A DNA stretch of 64,000 bases, from positions 1 to 64,000 of the forward strand of contig JAKACX010000001.1 in the NCBI GenBank assembly GCA_021821055.1, in the 5' to 3' direction. This document shows positions 34,512 through 43,438 of the stretch, in pieces (positions within the stretch are counted from its first letter, which is position 1; the number at the start of each line of letters is the position of its first letter). The notes below the pieces were generated by a model that was not told the DNA's origin, searched no databases, and saw only the letters and a list, made by a program, of their open reading frames with translations. The DNA is from Bacillota bacterium. Lineage in GTDB: Bacteria; Bacillota; Bacilli; Alicyclobacillales; SLC66. A program made the translations under genes and the position numbers.

Positions 34512-35681
34512 ATGCGCATCGCATTTGTCACGGAGACGTTTCTGCCGTCGATCGACGGCATTACGACGCGCCTGCAGGCCACCATACACCACCTGCTCGC
34601 GGCAGGTCACACCGTGGCGGTCGCCGCTCCGGCCGGCAGCGTCTCGACGTGCGGCGCGGCACAGGTCTTCCCGATTCCCGGAATCCCGTACTGGTTCTAT
34701 CCGGAACGCCGGTTCTGTCTCCCGGCATTCGGCCTGAAGGACTTCCTGGCCGACTTTCGGCCGGACATTGTGCACGTTGTCAATCCTGTGGCGCTGGGCC
34801 TCGCGGGCATCTACCACGCCCGGCGCATGCGCCTTCCGCTCGTCGCCTCGTTTCACACCAACCTCGCGGCCTACGCGCAGTTGTACCGCGTGCCGTTCCT
34901 GTCTCCCGTCAGCTGGTTCGTCCTGCGCCACGCCCACAACAGGGCGCAACTCAACCTCGCGACGTCCGCCGCGATGGTCGCCGAACTGTCGGCGCGCCGA
35001 TTCCGCAACGTCGCCCTCTGGCCGCGCGGCGTCGACGCGGCCCGCTTCTCGGTCGCCGCGCCGTCGGCGGGCATGCGCGACCGCCTGACCGGAGGGCGAC
35101 CCCGGCGCACTGCCCTCCTGTACGTCGGCCGGCTCGCTCCGGAGAAGCGTCTCGACACGCTGCGGCCGCTTATGGACAGTCTCCCGGACGACCTGTCGAT
35201 CGCCTTTGTCGGCGACGGGCCGGAGCGGTCGCGCCTGGAAGCCTCCTTCTCCGGCACCGCGGCCGTATTCACGGGTTACCTGCAAGGGGACGAACTGTGC
35301 GCGGCGTACGCCTCCGCTGACGCCTTCATCTTCCCGTCGACCACCGAGACCCTTGGGTTGGTCCTGCTCGAAGCCATGGCGGCCGGACTTCCGATCATCG
35401 CCGCGCGCAGCAAACCGACCATTGAGCTCCTCGGCGAGGACAGCAGCCTCCTGTTCGACGCCGGGAGCGCCGCATCCCTGCAAGACAGCGTGCGCACGCT
35501 GCGCGAGAACGCAGACGCGGAGCGGCAGAGAGCGGCGCAGCGGCGCGCGGCCGCCGCGGATCTCGACTGGCGTGACGCGTCCGAGCGCTTGCTGGACTAC
35601 TATACGCAGGTGCTGACGCAAAGCGCCCACGCGAAATCCGCGCGGCGCAAGTCGTTCTCCAGGCGGTTGGGGCAACCATGA
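34512..35681 (+). CDS. sqdX: GT4 glycosyltransferase, probable sulfoquinovosyltransferase
   Basis: 389 residues. It has the GT-B fold with N-terminal MRIAFVTETFLPSIDGI and SFHTNL, and a C-terminal GT4 domain with LLYVGRLAPEKRLD, FVGDGPER and PSTTETLGLVLLEAMAAGLPII (the EX7E motif). This is the layout of SqdX/SQD2, which transfers sulfoquinovose to diacylglycerol. The adjacent sqdB, 39 bases upstream, makes that role likely; a mannosyltransferase role is the alternative. The stop overlaps the LysR gene start. Confidence 0.85.
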   Translation: MRIAFVTETFLPSIDGITTRLQATIHHLLAAGHTVAVAAPAGSVSTCGAAQVFPIPGIPYWFYPERRFCLPAFGLKDFLADFRPDIVHVVNPVALGLAGIYHARRMRLPLVASFHTNLAAYAQLYRVPFLSPVSWFVLRHAHNRAQLNLATSAAMVAELSARRFRNVALWPRGVDAARFSVAAPSAGMRDRLTGGRPRRTALLYVGRLAPEKRLDTLRPLMDSLPDDLSIAFVGDGPERSRLEASFSGTAAVFTGYLQGDELCAAYASADAFIFPSTTETLGLVLLEAMAAGLPIIAARSKPTIELLGEDSSLLFDAGSAASLQDSVRTLRENADAERQRAAQRRAAAADLDWRDASERLLDYYTQVLTQSAHAKSARRKSFSRRLGQP

Positions 35682-36622
35682 ACATCAAGTACCTGCAGAC
35701 GTTCATCAAGGTGTGCGAATTGGAGAGTTTCACCGCGGCGGCCGACGCACTCGGCATGACCCAACCGGGGATCAGTAAACAGGTTCAAAAGCTGGAAGCC
35801 GTCTTCGGCGTTGCCCTGCTCGAACGAGACGCCAACAGCGTCCGCTTCACCGGGGCGGGGCGAGAGATCTACCTGCTCGGCAAGGAACTCCTGGCGCTGT
35901 GGGACAAGATGAACGCCGTGGCGCTCGATCGCGCCGGTGCGTTGTCCGGGCGCTTGCGCATCGGCGCCAGCACGATTCCGGCAACGCACCTTCTTCCTCC
36001 CGTGCTCGCCCTCCTGCACACCCGCCATCCGCTGATTGAACTCTCCGTGACCGTCCGTGACTCCCGCGACATCGTGGAACTGATCCACCAGGGCGTACTG
36101 GACGTCGGAATGGTCGGCATGGAGCCCATCCACGGTGAACTTTGGCGCCAGGTCTGCGGCCACGACCGCCTGTTGCTGATCGGTCCCAGGGCGTCGGGAT
36201 CGAACGCGGCCAACCCGGACGCGCTTGCGCCCGCCCCGTCATCATGGGACGGCGTCCCGCTCATCCTGCGCGAAAGTGGGTCGGGGACGCGGGCGGCCGC
36301 CCTCCAGGCCCTCCAGCGCGAAGGGATTGGAGCGGCGCGGCTGACCCAAGTCGCGGAAGTCGACGACTCCGGGGCCATCATCGCGTTTGTGCGGGCTGGC
36401 CTGGGGTTTGCCATCGTCTCCGAGCTCGCGGTGCGCGAAGAAGTGTCGACAGGCGCCGTGACAGCCGTACGGGAACTGAACATCCTGCGCCCCTTCTACC
36501 TGACATGCATGCCCGAGACCCGCGAACGCCCGCTCGTCCAGGCGTTTTTCCACGCCGCTGACGGCCCGGCAACCGCTGACGGCCCAGCAACCTCCGATGT
36601 TTCCGAACGCGGAAAAATTTGA
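35678..36622 (+). CDS. LysR-family transcriptional regulator (CysL-like)
   Basis: 314 residues. The N-terminal winged helix reads YLQTFIKVCELESFTAAADALGMTQPGISKQVQKLE, and an effector-binding domain follows. The ATG overlaps the upstream stop by four bases (ATGA), so it is translated with the glycosyltransferase. Regulators of this group include CysL, which responds to sulfite/sulfide metabolism. Since SqdB consumes sulfite, it may sense sulfur status, but this is inference. It is unusual that a LysR gene is the last gene of the operon instead of divergent. A repeated ATADGPATADGPA-like tail is present. Confidence 0.88.
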   Translation: MNIKYLQTFIKVCELESFTAAADALGMTQPGISKQVQKLEAVFGVALLERDANSVRFTGAGREIYLLGKELLALWDKMNAVALDRAGALSGRLRIGASTIPATHLLPPVLALLHTRHPLIELSVTVRDSRDIVELIHQGVLDVGMVGMEPIHGELWRQVCGHDRLLLIGPRASGSNAANPDALAPAPSSWDGVPLILRESGSGTRAAALQALQREGIGAARLTQVAEVDDSGAIIAFVRAGLGFAIVSELAVREEVSTGAVTAVRELNILRPFYLTCMPETRERPLVQAFFHAADGPATADGPATSDVSERGKI

Positions 36623-36747
36623 TCGCTGACGTGCGCTTTCCTGGGTGCTACCATAGGCTGCAAGGCGGACAAGCTTTGCCCTCGAAAGGACAGCTGTTGC
36701 CTGTTTGTCCGTGTCCAGCATGAATCTGCACCCAGGGAGGACAACAC

Positions 36748-37578
36748 ATGAACGCAATCCACAAGATTTGGGCCAAGCCGCCGAGAATGGCCCTGCTCAT
36801 GGCGGGTGCGACGATCGCGGCGACGATCGCGGCGGGCGCCGTCGCCCCGGCGAGCGCAGCCACGAATCAAACGGCCGTCGTGGTGCATGCCGCGTACCTC
36901 AAGACGGCTGCAAAACTCAGTTGGAACAACCTCATCGCACTCGTCCGGAGAGGAACGCGCATGTCGGTCCTTCAAGGCGGGAACGCGTACTGGCTGCACG
37001 TCCGACTGCCCAACGGAAGAATCGGGTACATCACCGCGAACCGCTACTATGTGCGGACGCGCGCGATTGCCGCGGCAGCACCGGCGGCGGCACCGGCGGC
37101 AGCACCGGCGTCCCATTTCACACTGCCTCCGGGAGTCCATGTGGATCCGTCGCTCACACCGCTCGCCGCGGCAGGAGCCAGCGCGGCGGCGAAGTATCGC
37201 GCGGTGCTGCAGATTGCCCAAAGCAAACTCGGAACGCCGTACATCTGGGGCCACAATGAGGATCGCGGCCAATACGGATTCGACTGCTCCAACTACGTCG
37301 AATACGTCTTTCACCACGCCCTCGGGTACCTTTTCTCCACATCGTCGCGGACGCAATTCCAGAGCGTCGGCTGGCCGGTTGCGCTGGGCAGCCTGCAACC
37401 GGGCGACCTGCTGTTTTTCTCGGACAACACGAATCCGACCGGCTCCGCCCACGTCGGCATCTATGTCGGCAACGGACAGATGATCGAGGAAGGCGGCGGA
37501 CTTGGCAAGGTCGGATACCTCCCCATCAACACCGGCTACTGGTCGCGCCACCTCGTCGCCGCGCGGCGGATGTTCTGA
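36748..37578 (+). CDS. Secreted NlpC/P60 peptidoglycan hydrolase with SH3-like domain
   Basis: 276 residues. A signal peptide (to about APASA-A, residue 38) is followed by an SH3-like domain, an Ala/Pro linker (AAPAAAPAAAPAS), and an NlpC/P60 domain with catalytic Cys in FDCSNYVEYVF, His in SAHVGIYVG and a downstream polar residue. It probably cuts D-Glu-meso-DAP bonds in wall peptides. The 125-base leader has pairing arms CCTGGGTGC and GCACCCAGG flanking a smaller hairpin and ends at the GGGAGG ribosome site, which may influence translation. Confidence 0.9.
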   Translation: MNAIHKIWAKPPRMALLMAGATIAATIAAGAVAPASAATNQTAVVVHAAYLKTAAKLSWNNLIALVRRGTRMSVLQGGNAYWLHVRLPNGRIGYITANRYYVRTRAIAAAAPAAAPAAAPASHFTLPPGVHVDPSLTPLAAAGASAAAKYRAVLQIAQSKLGTPYIWGHNEDRGQYGFDCSNYVEYVFHHALGYLFSTSSRTQFQSVGWPVALGSLQPGDLLFFSDNTNPTGSAHVGIYVGNGQMIEEGGGLGKVGYLPINTGYWSRHLVAARRMF

Positions 37579-37606
37579 TCCGTCCCTCGCACAAAGCCAT
37601 CCACGA

Positions 37607-37640
37607 CAAACAGGCGGTCGGTCTCCGGCCGCCTGTTTGC
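37607..37640 (+). terminator. Hairpin terminator candidate
   Basis: CAAACAGGCGG (37607-37617) pairs perfectly with CCGCCTGTTTG (37629-37639). The tail lacks a long T run, so termination may be partial. It separates the NlpC/P60 gene from iadA. Confidence 0.55.
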
Positions 37641-37695
37641 TGGCATAAGGCGCACAATCCGGGCCATACTACACGGAGACAGTACGCCTGCGAGG

Positions 37696-39042
37696 ATGAT
37701 GCCCGTGTCCGGTCTGACCATCATACGACAGGCCCGGGTGCACGCACCGCGTCCACTCGGGAAGAAGGACATCCTGATGTGCGGCAGACAGATCCTCGCC
37801 GTGGGCGACGCGCTCGATGTCCACGGCGCCGGCATCGAAGTACGCGAGCTCGACGCCGACGGCCTTCTGGCCTTTCCCGGCCTGATCGACCAGCACGTCC
37901 ATATGGCTGGCGGCGGCGGCGAGGGCGGCTTTCATTACCGTACGCCGGAAATCTCCCTCAGCCACATCACGACAGCCGGCGTCACGACCGCCGTCGGCGT
38001 GCTCGGGACGGACGGCGTCACGCGCGGGACGCGCGAATTGCTCGCAAAGGCGAACGCACTCGATTTCGAAGGCGTCACGACCTACATATACTGCGGCGCC
38101 TACCAGGTGCCGACGCGCACGATCACCGGCATGCCGCGAACGGACATCGTCCTGATCGACAAGGTCATCGGCGTCGGGGAGATCGCCATTGCCGATTCAA
38201 GGTCCAGCCACCCGAGCGACCGGGACCTGTCCGAACTGGCGAGTGAAGCCCGCGTGGGCGGACTGCTCGCCGGGAAGGCCGGGGTTGTTCACCTCCACCT
38301 CGGCGACGACGAGGAGGGGCTGAGTATTCTCTTTGACGTCCTCAAACAGACGGAACTCCCGCGCTCCGTCTTCACTCCGACACACCTGAACCGCAATCCG
38401 GATTTATTGAAGCAGGCCGTCAAATACGGCAGGGAAGGCGGCTACGTCGATGTCACATCCGGCATTCGGCCCGACGAACACGACCACGTGTCCGTGAAGC
38501 CATCGAGGGCCATCAAACAACTGCTCGACGGCCGCGTTTCGCCCCAACTCATCACCATGAGTTCGGACAGCAATGGCAGTTCTCCGATCTTCGACGACAA
38601 GGGCAAGCTGGTCGCCATGGGAATCGGCTCGATCGCCACGCTCTGGGAGGAAGTCCGCGACGCCATCGTGGAAGAGGGCGTGCCAGTTGAACAGGCGGTC
38701 GCCGTGGTGACGAACAACGTGGCGCGCGTCCTCAAGCTGGGTCACAAGGGGAAGCTTCGCGCCGGCTCCGATGCGGACGTGCTCCTGACGGACGCGCAGT
38801 ACCGCATCCGGCACGTGTTTGCCAAAGGCGTCCAGGTCGTCGAAGACGGACAGGCGACAGTCTTCGGCACATTTGAACAGGTAGACGGCGTTCCCGGCGC
38901 GCCCCGGGGCAAGAACGCCGCAGGCAAGTCCGACAGCGACCGCGGACGCGCCATGATGGACCCGGACGACGACGATCCAGACGATTTCCCGGACCGCGAC
39001 GAGCGGCAACGCAAATCATCCCGCCGCCACTACTGCTGCTGA
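37696..39042 (+). CDS. iadA: Isoaspartyl dipeptidase
   Basis: 448 residues, an amidohydrolase that releases beta-aspartyl residues from damaged peptides. Metal motif FPGLIDQHVHMAGGGGEGGF, carbamylated-Lys region VGEIAIADSRSS, HLHLGDD, PTHLNRNP and the catalytic Asp in TMSSDSNGSSP are visible. A C-terminal extension of ~40 residues is unusual: very acidic (DPDDDDPDDFPDRDE), then basic, ending HYCC. The start could be ATG 37696, the next ATG or GTG 37705. It is convergent with the next gene. Confidence 0.92.
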   Translation: MMPVSGLTIIRQARVHAPRPLGKKDILMCGRQILAVGDALDVHGAGIEVRELDADGLLAFPGLIDQHVHMAGGGGEGGFHYRTPEISLSHITTAGVTTAVGVLGTDGVTRGTRELLAKANALDFEGVTTYIYCGAYQVPTRTITGMPRTDIVLIDKVIGVGEIAIADSRSSHPSDRDLSELASEARVGGLLAGKAGVVHLHLGDDEEGLSILFDVLKQTELPRSVFTPTHLNRNPDLLKQAVKYGREGGYVDVTSGIRPDEHDHVSVKPSRAIKQLLDGRVSPQLITMSSDSNGSSPIFDDKGKLVAMGIGSIATLWEEVRDAIVEEGVPVEQAVAVVTNNVARVLKLGHKGKLRAGSDADVLLTDAQYRIRHVFAKGVQVVEDGQATVFGTFEQVDGVPGAPRGKNAAGKSDSDRGRAMMDPDDDDPDDFPDRDERQRKSSRRHYCC

Positions 39043-39053
39043 CGCGCGCGGCC

Positions 39054-40250
39054 TCAGTTCCCGTTCTTGAAGACCTGGCGCGCCCCGAGATACTTCGGTC
39101 CCCAGTAGGAATTAAAGATGCTGTCTATCGACACGCCGTAGTCCTGTGCGTCGACCATCAAACCGTTGCCCATGTAGATGCCGACGTGCGTCGCGCCTGG
39201 CGCATACGTGCTAAAGAACACCAGGTCGCCCGGCTGCAGGTTGTTGCGCGATACGGGCACCCCGGTGGCAAACTGTTCTTCGGACGTCCGCGGCAGCGAC
39301 AGGCCGAAGTGATTGAACACGTACTGCGTGAACCCCGAACAGTCGAAACCCGAGGGGCTTGTCCCGCCCCACACATAGGGCGTTCCCATGAACTTGTTCG
39401 CATACGACAGAATCCCCTGCGCATTTAGACCCGTCATGGTCGCTTCGGCCTGCGAGACGTACGATTTATTCTGCATGAGCGCTTCCGCGCGGGCGGTCTG
39501 CGCCTTGATGTCGGCAATCTGCTGGCTCGTCAGGCGGATCTGTGACTCGAGCAACCCGTGGCGCGCCAGTTCACTGGAGAGTGCGTGCTGCACCTCAAAC
39601 AGGGCTATGTGTTTGCGTTGCAAAAGAATGGAGTCCTGCTGCAACAGGATCTGCTCCTGCGCTCGCTTTTGCGTCAGGGTGACGTAGCTTGCAGCGGTGT
39701 GGCGGGCATCCTCGGCGACCGCCCGCTGCAACGCCATGGTCCGGACTTCCAACTGTCGATTCGTCTTCGAGATCGTCATAAGCAAGTCCATGCGATTGAG
39801 GAAGTCCTGCCAGGAGGTGGCCTTAAATAAAACGGACAGGTACGATACGGAACCCTGTTCATACATGACTGTCAACTGACTCTTCAATGCCTGTCGGCAC
39901 TGGGCCAGTTCCGCGTCGTTACGACGCGTCTTTGCCTTAAGGCGGACGAGGTCGGCCTGCAGTCTGCGCATGCTGGCGCCATTCTGTTGCACAGCGGCCT
40001 GGACGGACTGCATGGACACATTGTATTGTTCAATCTGCAGGTGCAGCAGCCTGCTCGCCTGTTGATGCCGGGCGACCGCCGCTCCGGTCGCCGAGACGGC
40101 GCTCTGAAGCTGTGCCATGAGTTGCTGCTCGGACGCCAGCGACGCGGCCTGTACAGGGGATGCTGCAGTGAGTCCCGCCATGAGAGAGACCGCCGCGCCG
40201 AACACGACTGAACTCCGCATTTTGCGTCGATATGTGTCTATCATTCTCAT
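39054..40250 (-). CDS. Secreted NlpC/P60 hydrolase with coiled-coil domain (PcsB/CwlO-like)
   Basis: 398 residues from ATG 40250. A signal peptide (FGAAVSLMAGLTAASPVQA) precedes a long coiled coil (~40-265) with heptads, as in CwlO/PcsB hydrolases activated by FtsEX, then an NlpC/P60 domain: FDCSGFTQYVF (Cys), THVGIYMG (His). The start is hard to place: the -10 TATAAT covers the most distal ATG (40259), and the transcript would begin at about 40250, leaving no ribosome site. The mRNA may be leaderless or start at ATG 40244. Confidence 0.87.
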   Translation of the reverse strand: MRMIDTYRRKMRSSVVFGAAVSLMAGLTAASPVQAASLASEQQLMAQLQSAVSATGAAVARHQQASRLLHLQIEQYNVSMQSVQAAVQQNGASMRRLQADLVRLKAKTRRNDAELAQCRQALKSQLTVMYEQGSVSYLSVLFKATSWQDFLNRMDLLMTISKTNRQLEVRTMALQRAVAEDARHTAASYVTLTQKRAQEQILLQQDSILLQRKHIALFEVQHALSSELARHGLLESQIRLTSQQIADIKAQTARAEALMQNKSYVSQAEATMTGLNAQGILSYANKFMGTPYVWGGTSPSGFDCSGFTQYVFNHFGLSLPRTSEEQFATGVPVSRNNLQPGDLVFFSTYAPGATHVGIYMGNGLMVDAQDYGVSIDSIFNSYWGPKYLGARQVFKNGN

Positions 40251-40256
40251 GATCTG

Positions 40257-40305
40257 CATTATACCACGAATTTTCTTTGTGAATCACAGAGAATCGTAAT
40301 ACAAT
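40257..40305. promoter_or_regulatory. Overlapping divergent promoters with a shared palindrome
   Basis: Plus strand: TTGTGA (40277-40282), 17 bases, TACAAT (40300-40305), for the penicillin-binding protein gene. Minus strand: -10 TATAAT (40263-40258), with a weak -35 near TGATTC. The palindrome TGTGAATCACA (40278-40288) covers both -35 regions, so one regulator, or simple polymerase competition, could link the synthase and the hydrolase. Confidence 0.6.
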
Positions 40306-40340
40306 AAACTCGGCGATTGCGGGATTGCCAGGAGGTATCC

Positions 40341-42431
40341 ATGGGCAACAGAAAAAAAACACCGAGCACTTCCAAACGGCCGGGCAAACCGGCGCAGCAT
40401 CCGGCAAACAAGAGCGGCGCCCAGGCCAAACCGAAAGCAAAGCGCAAGCGGGTGTCGCTGTGGACCAAACTCGCCTGGACGGCCAGCGTCGCGGTCATCG
40501 CTTTCGCGGCCATGGTCCTGACCTTTCTTCACATGCTACAGGCCACCAAGTTCAATTTAAAGGCGCTCGACCAGACCAGCGCTCCAACGCAGGTGTACGA
40601 CCGTTACGGCAAACTCATATTCCAGATCCCGCCAAAGGGCGTCATAGACGTCCCGCTTAACCAAATTCCCGTGAAACTGCAACACGCGCTGATCGCAACC
40701 GAGGACGCCGGCTTCTACCACCATCAGGGCTTCAGCCTGCGCGGGTACTTTCGCGCCGCCCTTTACGACATTGTACACCACAGCTACGCCCAGGGAGCCA
40801 GCACGATCACGCAGCAGCTGGCGAAATTTGTCTACCTGAGCGATGCAAAGACGCTCACGCGCAAGGTGCAGCAACTCATCCTCGCCATCCAGATCGCGAA
40901 GCGTTACTCCAAGGGCCAGGTGCTCGACATGTACTTCAACCACGTCTACTTCGGAAACGATGCGACGGGCATCCAGCAGGCGGCGTACACGTACTTCGGA
41001 ATGCAGCCGCCGCAGATGAAGAACATGAGCCTTGCCCAGGCCGCGCTGATCGCCGGGTTGCCGCAGGCGCCGTCGCTGTACGATCCGCTGATCAATCCGA
41101 AACTGGCCCGTACGCGGCGCAACGAGGTACTGGTGCGCATGTACCTCTCGCACTACATCACGCACGCGCAGATGCTCGCCACCGAAAAGCTGCCGCTCCA
41201 GCTTCACCCCGGGCAGCCAACGGGAACCGGCGTGCCTCCGCAGTACGCGTATTTCCGCGACTATCTGTACCAGCAGCTCAATCAATTGCACATCAGCACA
41301 CAGATCCTCACGCGCGGTGGCGTGAAGATCTACACGGAACTGGATCCCCAACTACAGACGGCCGCCTACAACGCCGTGAACAATCCGGCCTTCTATCCGA
41401 CTCCCCTGCCCTCCGCGACGCAGGAGATCCAGGGCGCCGCAGTCTTTCTGAACCCGCACACCGGCGCCGTCATGGCGCTCGTTGGCGGGAAGCAGAACCA
41501 GTACACCTATCGCGGCTTTGACTACGCGACGCAGACGCAACGCTCGCCTGGCTCCGCGATGAAGCCCCTGGTTGCCTACGGCCCGGCCATCCAGACTGGC
41601 AACTGGAACGCCAGTTCCGCCCTGCTCGACGGTGTCAACAACCGGCTCTCATTTGGAAATTACACGGTCAGCGACTGGGAGAGCCACCCCACGCAAAATG
41701 GTTATGTGAGTCTGCGCTGGGCATTGGCAGAATCCTGGAACGCGCCAGCCGTCTGGTTGCTCCGGCAGATCGGCATTTCAACCGGCATCCAGTTCGCCGA
41801 AAAGGCAGGCATCAACCTCAGCAACCCGGCCAACAACAATCTCACGATTGCGCTCGGCAACGTCGTGCCTGGTATCTCGCCGCTCACGCTGGCCGACGCC
41901 TACTGCTCGTTTGACAACCAGGGCATCCGTCTCCCGGCCCACGCGATCGACCGGATCGTCAACAACAGTGGCACCGTGCTCTACCAGTACAACGCAAAGC
42001 CCGTGACGGTCATGTCGCCGCAAACGGCGCAGCAGATGCTTGCGCTGCTGCAGAACAACGTGGTCAACGGCATCGTCGCCGGGGCGGCCGCCCCGGGACA
42101 TCAGGTGGCGGGAAAGACAGGATCCGTGGCCTATACGAACACATCCCAGACGGACAGCGACCTGTGGGTCGCGGCCTTCACCCCGAATGTGGTTGGGGCC
42201 ATCTGGGAAGGGTATCCGACCACGACGTTAGCCAACAGTCTGCCGCAATGGTCGAGCAAGTTTCCGCCGGAGATGTTCTCGGCAATCATTCGTCAGGGCT
42301 GGCCGGCTCACGGCGGGTCGTTCGGCGTCCCTCCGGCGGCCGGATCAGACTTCCCGGCTCAGTTGCCGTCGACGAATCCGCAGACCACGACGTCGTCGAC
42401 CTACACGCCCACTGCCCCCCCTGGTTCGTGA
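40341..42431 (+). CDS. Class A penicillin-binding protein (PBP1A-type)
   Basis: 696 residues from ATG 40341 with AGGAGG upstream. A Lys-rich cytoplasmic tail and one membrane helix (about 46-65) are followed by a glycosyltransferase domain (IATEDAGFYHHQGFS, GASTITQQLAKF, KRYSKGQVLDMYFN) and a transpeptidase domain with SPGSAMKPL (SxxK), AESWNAP (SxN) and GKTGSVAYT (KTG). It makes and cross-links peptidoglycan. The C-terminus is short and Thr/Pro-rich. It is divergent from the NlpC/P60 hydrolase, an arrangement that couples wall synthesis and cutting. Confidence 0.95.
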   Translation: MGNRKKTPSTSKRPGKPAQHPANKSGAQAKPKAKRKRVSLWTKLAWTASVAVIAFAAMVLTFLHMLQATKFNLKALDQTSAPTQVYDRYGKLIFQIPPKGVIDVPLNQIPVKLQHALIATEDAGFYHHQGFSLRGYFRAALYDIVHHSYAQGASTITQQLAKFVYLSDAKTLTRKVQQLILAIQIAKRYSKGQVLDMYFNHVYFGNDATGIQQAAYTYFGMQPPQMKNMSLAQAALIAGLPQAPSLYDPLINPKLARTRRNEVLVRMYLSHYITHAQMLATEKLPLQLHPGQPTGTGVPPQYAYFRDYLYQQLNQLHISTQILTRGGVKIYTELDPQLQTAAYNAVNNPAFYPTPLPSATQEIQGAAVFLNPHTGAVMALVGGKQNQYTYRGFDYATQTQRSPGSAMKPLVAYGPAIQTGNWNASSALLDGVNNRLSFGNYTVSDWESHPTQNGYVSLRWALAESWNAPAVWLLRQIGISTGIQFAEKAGINLSNPANNNLTIALGNVVPGISPLTLADAYCSFDNQGIRLPAHAIDRIVNNSGTVLYQYNAKPVTVMSPQTAQQMLALLQNNVVNGIVAGAAAPGHQVAGKTGSVAYTNTSQTDSDLWVAAFTPNVVGAIWEGYPTTTLANSLPQWSSKFPPEMFSAIIRQGWPAHGGSFGVPPAAGSDFPAQLPSTNPQTTTSSTYTPTAPPGS

Positions 42432-42437
42432 TTCCAA

Positions 42438-42476
42438 AGAGAGATCCCGCAGGTGCCTGCGGGATCTCTCTTTGCT
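42438..42476 (+). terminator. Rho-independent terminator
   Basis: A 14-base perfect stem (42440-42453 and 42456-42469) with a two-base loop is followed by CTTTG. It follows the penicillin-binding protein gene. The symmetric AAAGAG/CTCTTT ends make it bidirectional, so it may serve the convergent gene too. Confidence 0.8.
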
Positions 42477-42511
42477 TGCCTGTAACAAGTCACGCCCGTC
42501 TCGTTCCCGGG

Positions 42512-43438
42512 TCACGGCTGATGGACGGCGCGCAGGACCAATTTCCAGATTCCTTTGTCCTGCAACGGCGGATAGTTTTGCATCGTCACCTGTCCGCACG
42601 TCGAATCCACCTTGACGACGGCCGTCTGGCCAGACGCGTCCGTGAACGTCACCAAGGCCGAACCCGCGTTGCCCGGAGCGCACTGCACCGTGCGCGGGTC
42701 CACCTCCAGAGCGTCGATCGACTGGATCCAGGCGCGAATCATCCGGGAATCGGTGATCGTTGCGAATAGGGGCGCCCTCCCCGCTCCGCGCACGTACTGC
42801 ACCTGGATGGCCGTCGTAGCCGCGGGCAGCAGGGACGCAGGGGTCTGCGACGGCGTCAACACATCCTTGACCCAGTAGCGCACCAGCGTCCGGTGCCGCG
42901 CGACAGCTTCGAAACTCACGTCCACAGCCAGGCCCGGATGACGGCGCGACGTATAGGTAAACCCGTCGCTGCTCTGCCCCGTCTTGAAGTCTCCCATCGT
43001 CGCCTCTCCGGTCAGGACGTAGCCCGCGGCGGCAAAGTGCCGGCTGTACCAGGTCTCGGCCGCGGCTCTCGCGGTCTTCACGATATAGTTGTTTCCGGCC
43101 ACAACGACGTAAGGCGTCTGCGGAGTCGACTGGTAGGCAAGGGGAAACGGGCGCATGCTCGGAAACGACCTGAAGAATAAAGGCAATTGCACTGTAATAG
43201 ATGTATTGGGCATATTTCCAGGCAATAGTGCGGCCGTCGGCGCAAGATGAAAACTTGCGGTCCGCCCTGTCAGAGAATGGCCGTAGACAACACTCTGCAA
43301 CTTCGGGGGCGCGTCAGACGCTGAGCCTCCGGCTCCATCACCGGAACTTGCGCCGCACACTGGAGCGATGACCGCAAAGACCGCCGCCACCGTGCCGCCC
43401 ACCAACCAGGCGCGCATACCGCTTTTCCCCTCAACCAT
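42512..43438 (-). CDS. Unknown secreted protein (308 aa)
   Basis: An N-terminal signal sequence (WLVGGTVAAVFAVIAPVCGA) suggests export; the Cys within it could mark a lipoprotein although the lipobox is imperfect. The rest is a soluble domain with segments such as VVVAGNNYIVKTARAAAETWYSR and LVRYWVKDVLTP and a late CAPGNAG...STCGQV pair of Cys that may form a disulfide. I do not recognise a family. It is convergent with the penicillin-binding protein gene. Its role is open. Confidence 0.65.
   Translation of the reverse strand: MVEGKSGMRAWLVGGTVAAVFAVIAPVCGASSGDGAGGSASDAPPKLQSVVYGHSLTGRTASFHLAPTAALLPGNMPNTSITVQLPLFFRSFPSMRPFPLAYQSTPQTPYVVVAGNNYIVKTARAAAETWYSRHFAAAGYVLTGEATMGDFKTGQSSDGFTYTSRRHPGLAVDVSFEAVARHRTLVRYWVKDVLTPSQTPASLLPAATTAIQVQYVRGAGRAPLFATITDSRMIRAWIQSIDALEVDPRTVQCAPGNAGSALVTFTDASGQTAVVKVDSTCGQVTMQNYPPLQDKGIWKLVLRAVHQP

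Noticed and set aside
36623-36747. Possible c-di-AMP (ydaO-type) riboswitch before the NlpC/P60 gene
   Set aside because: Such genes often have this riboswitch, and the leader has pairing arms, but the conserved core sequences could not be found.
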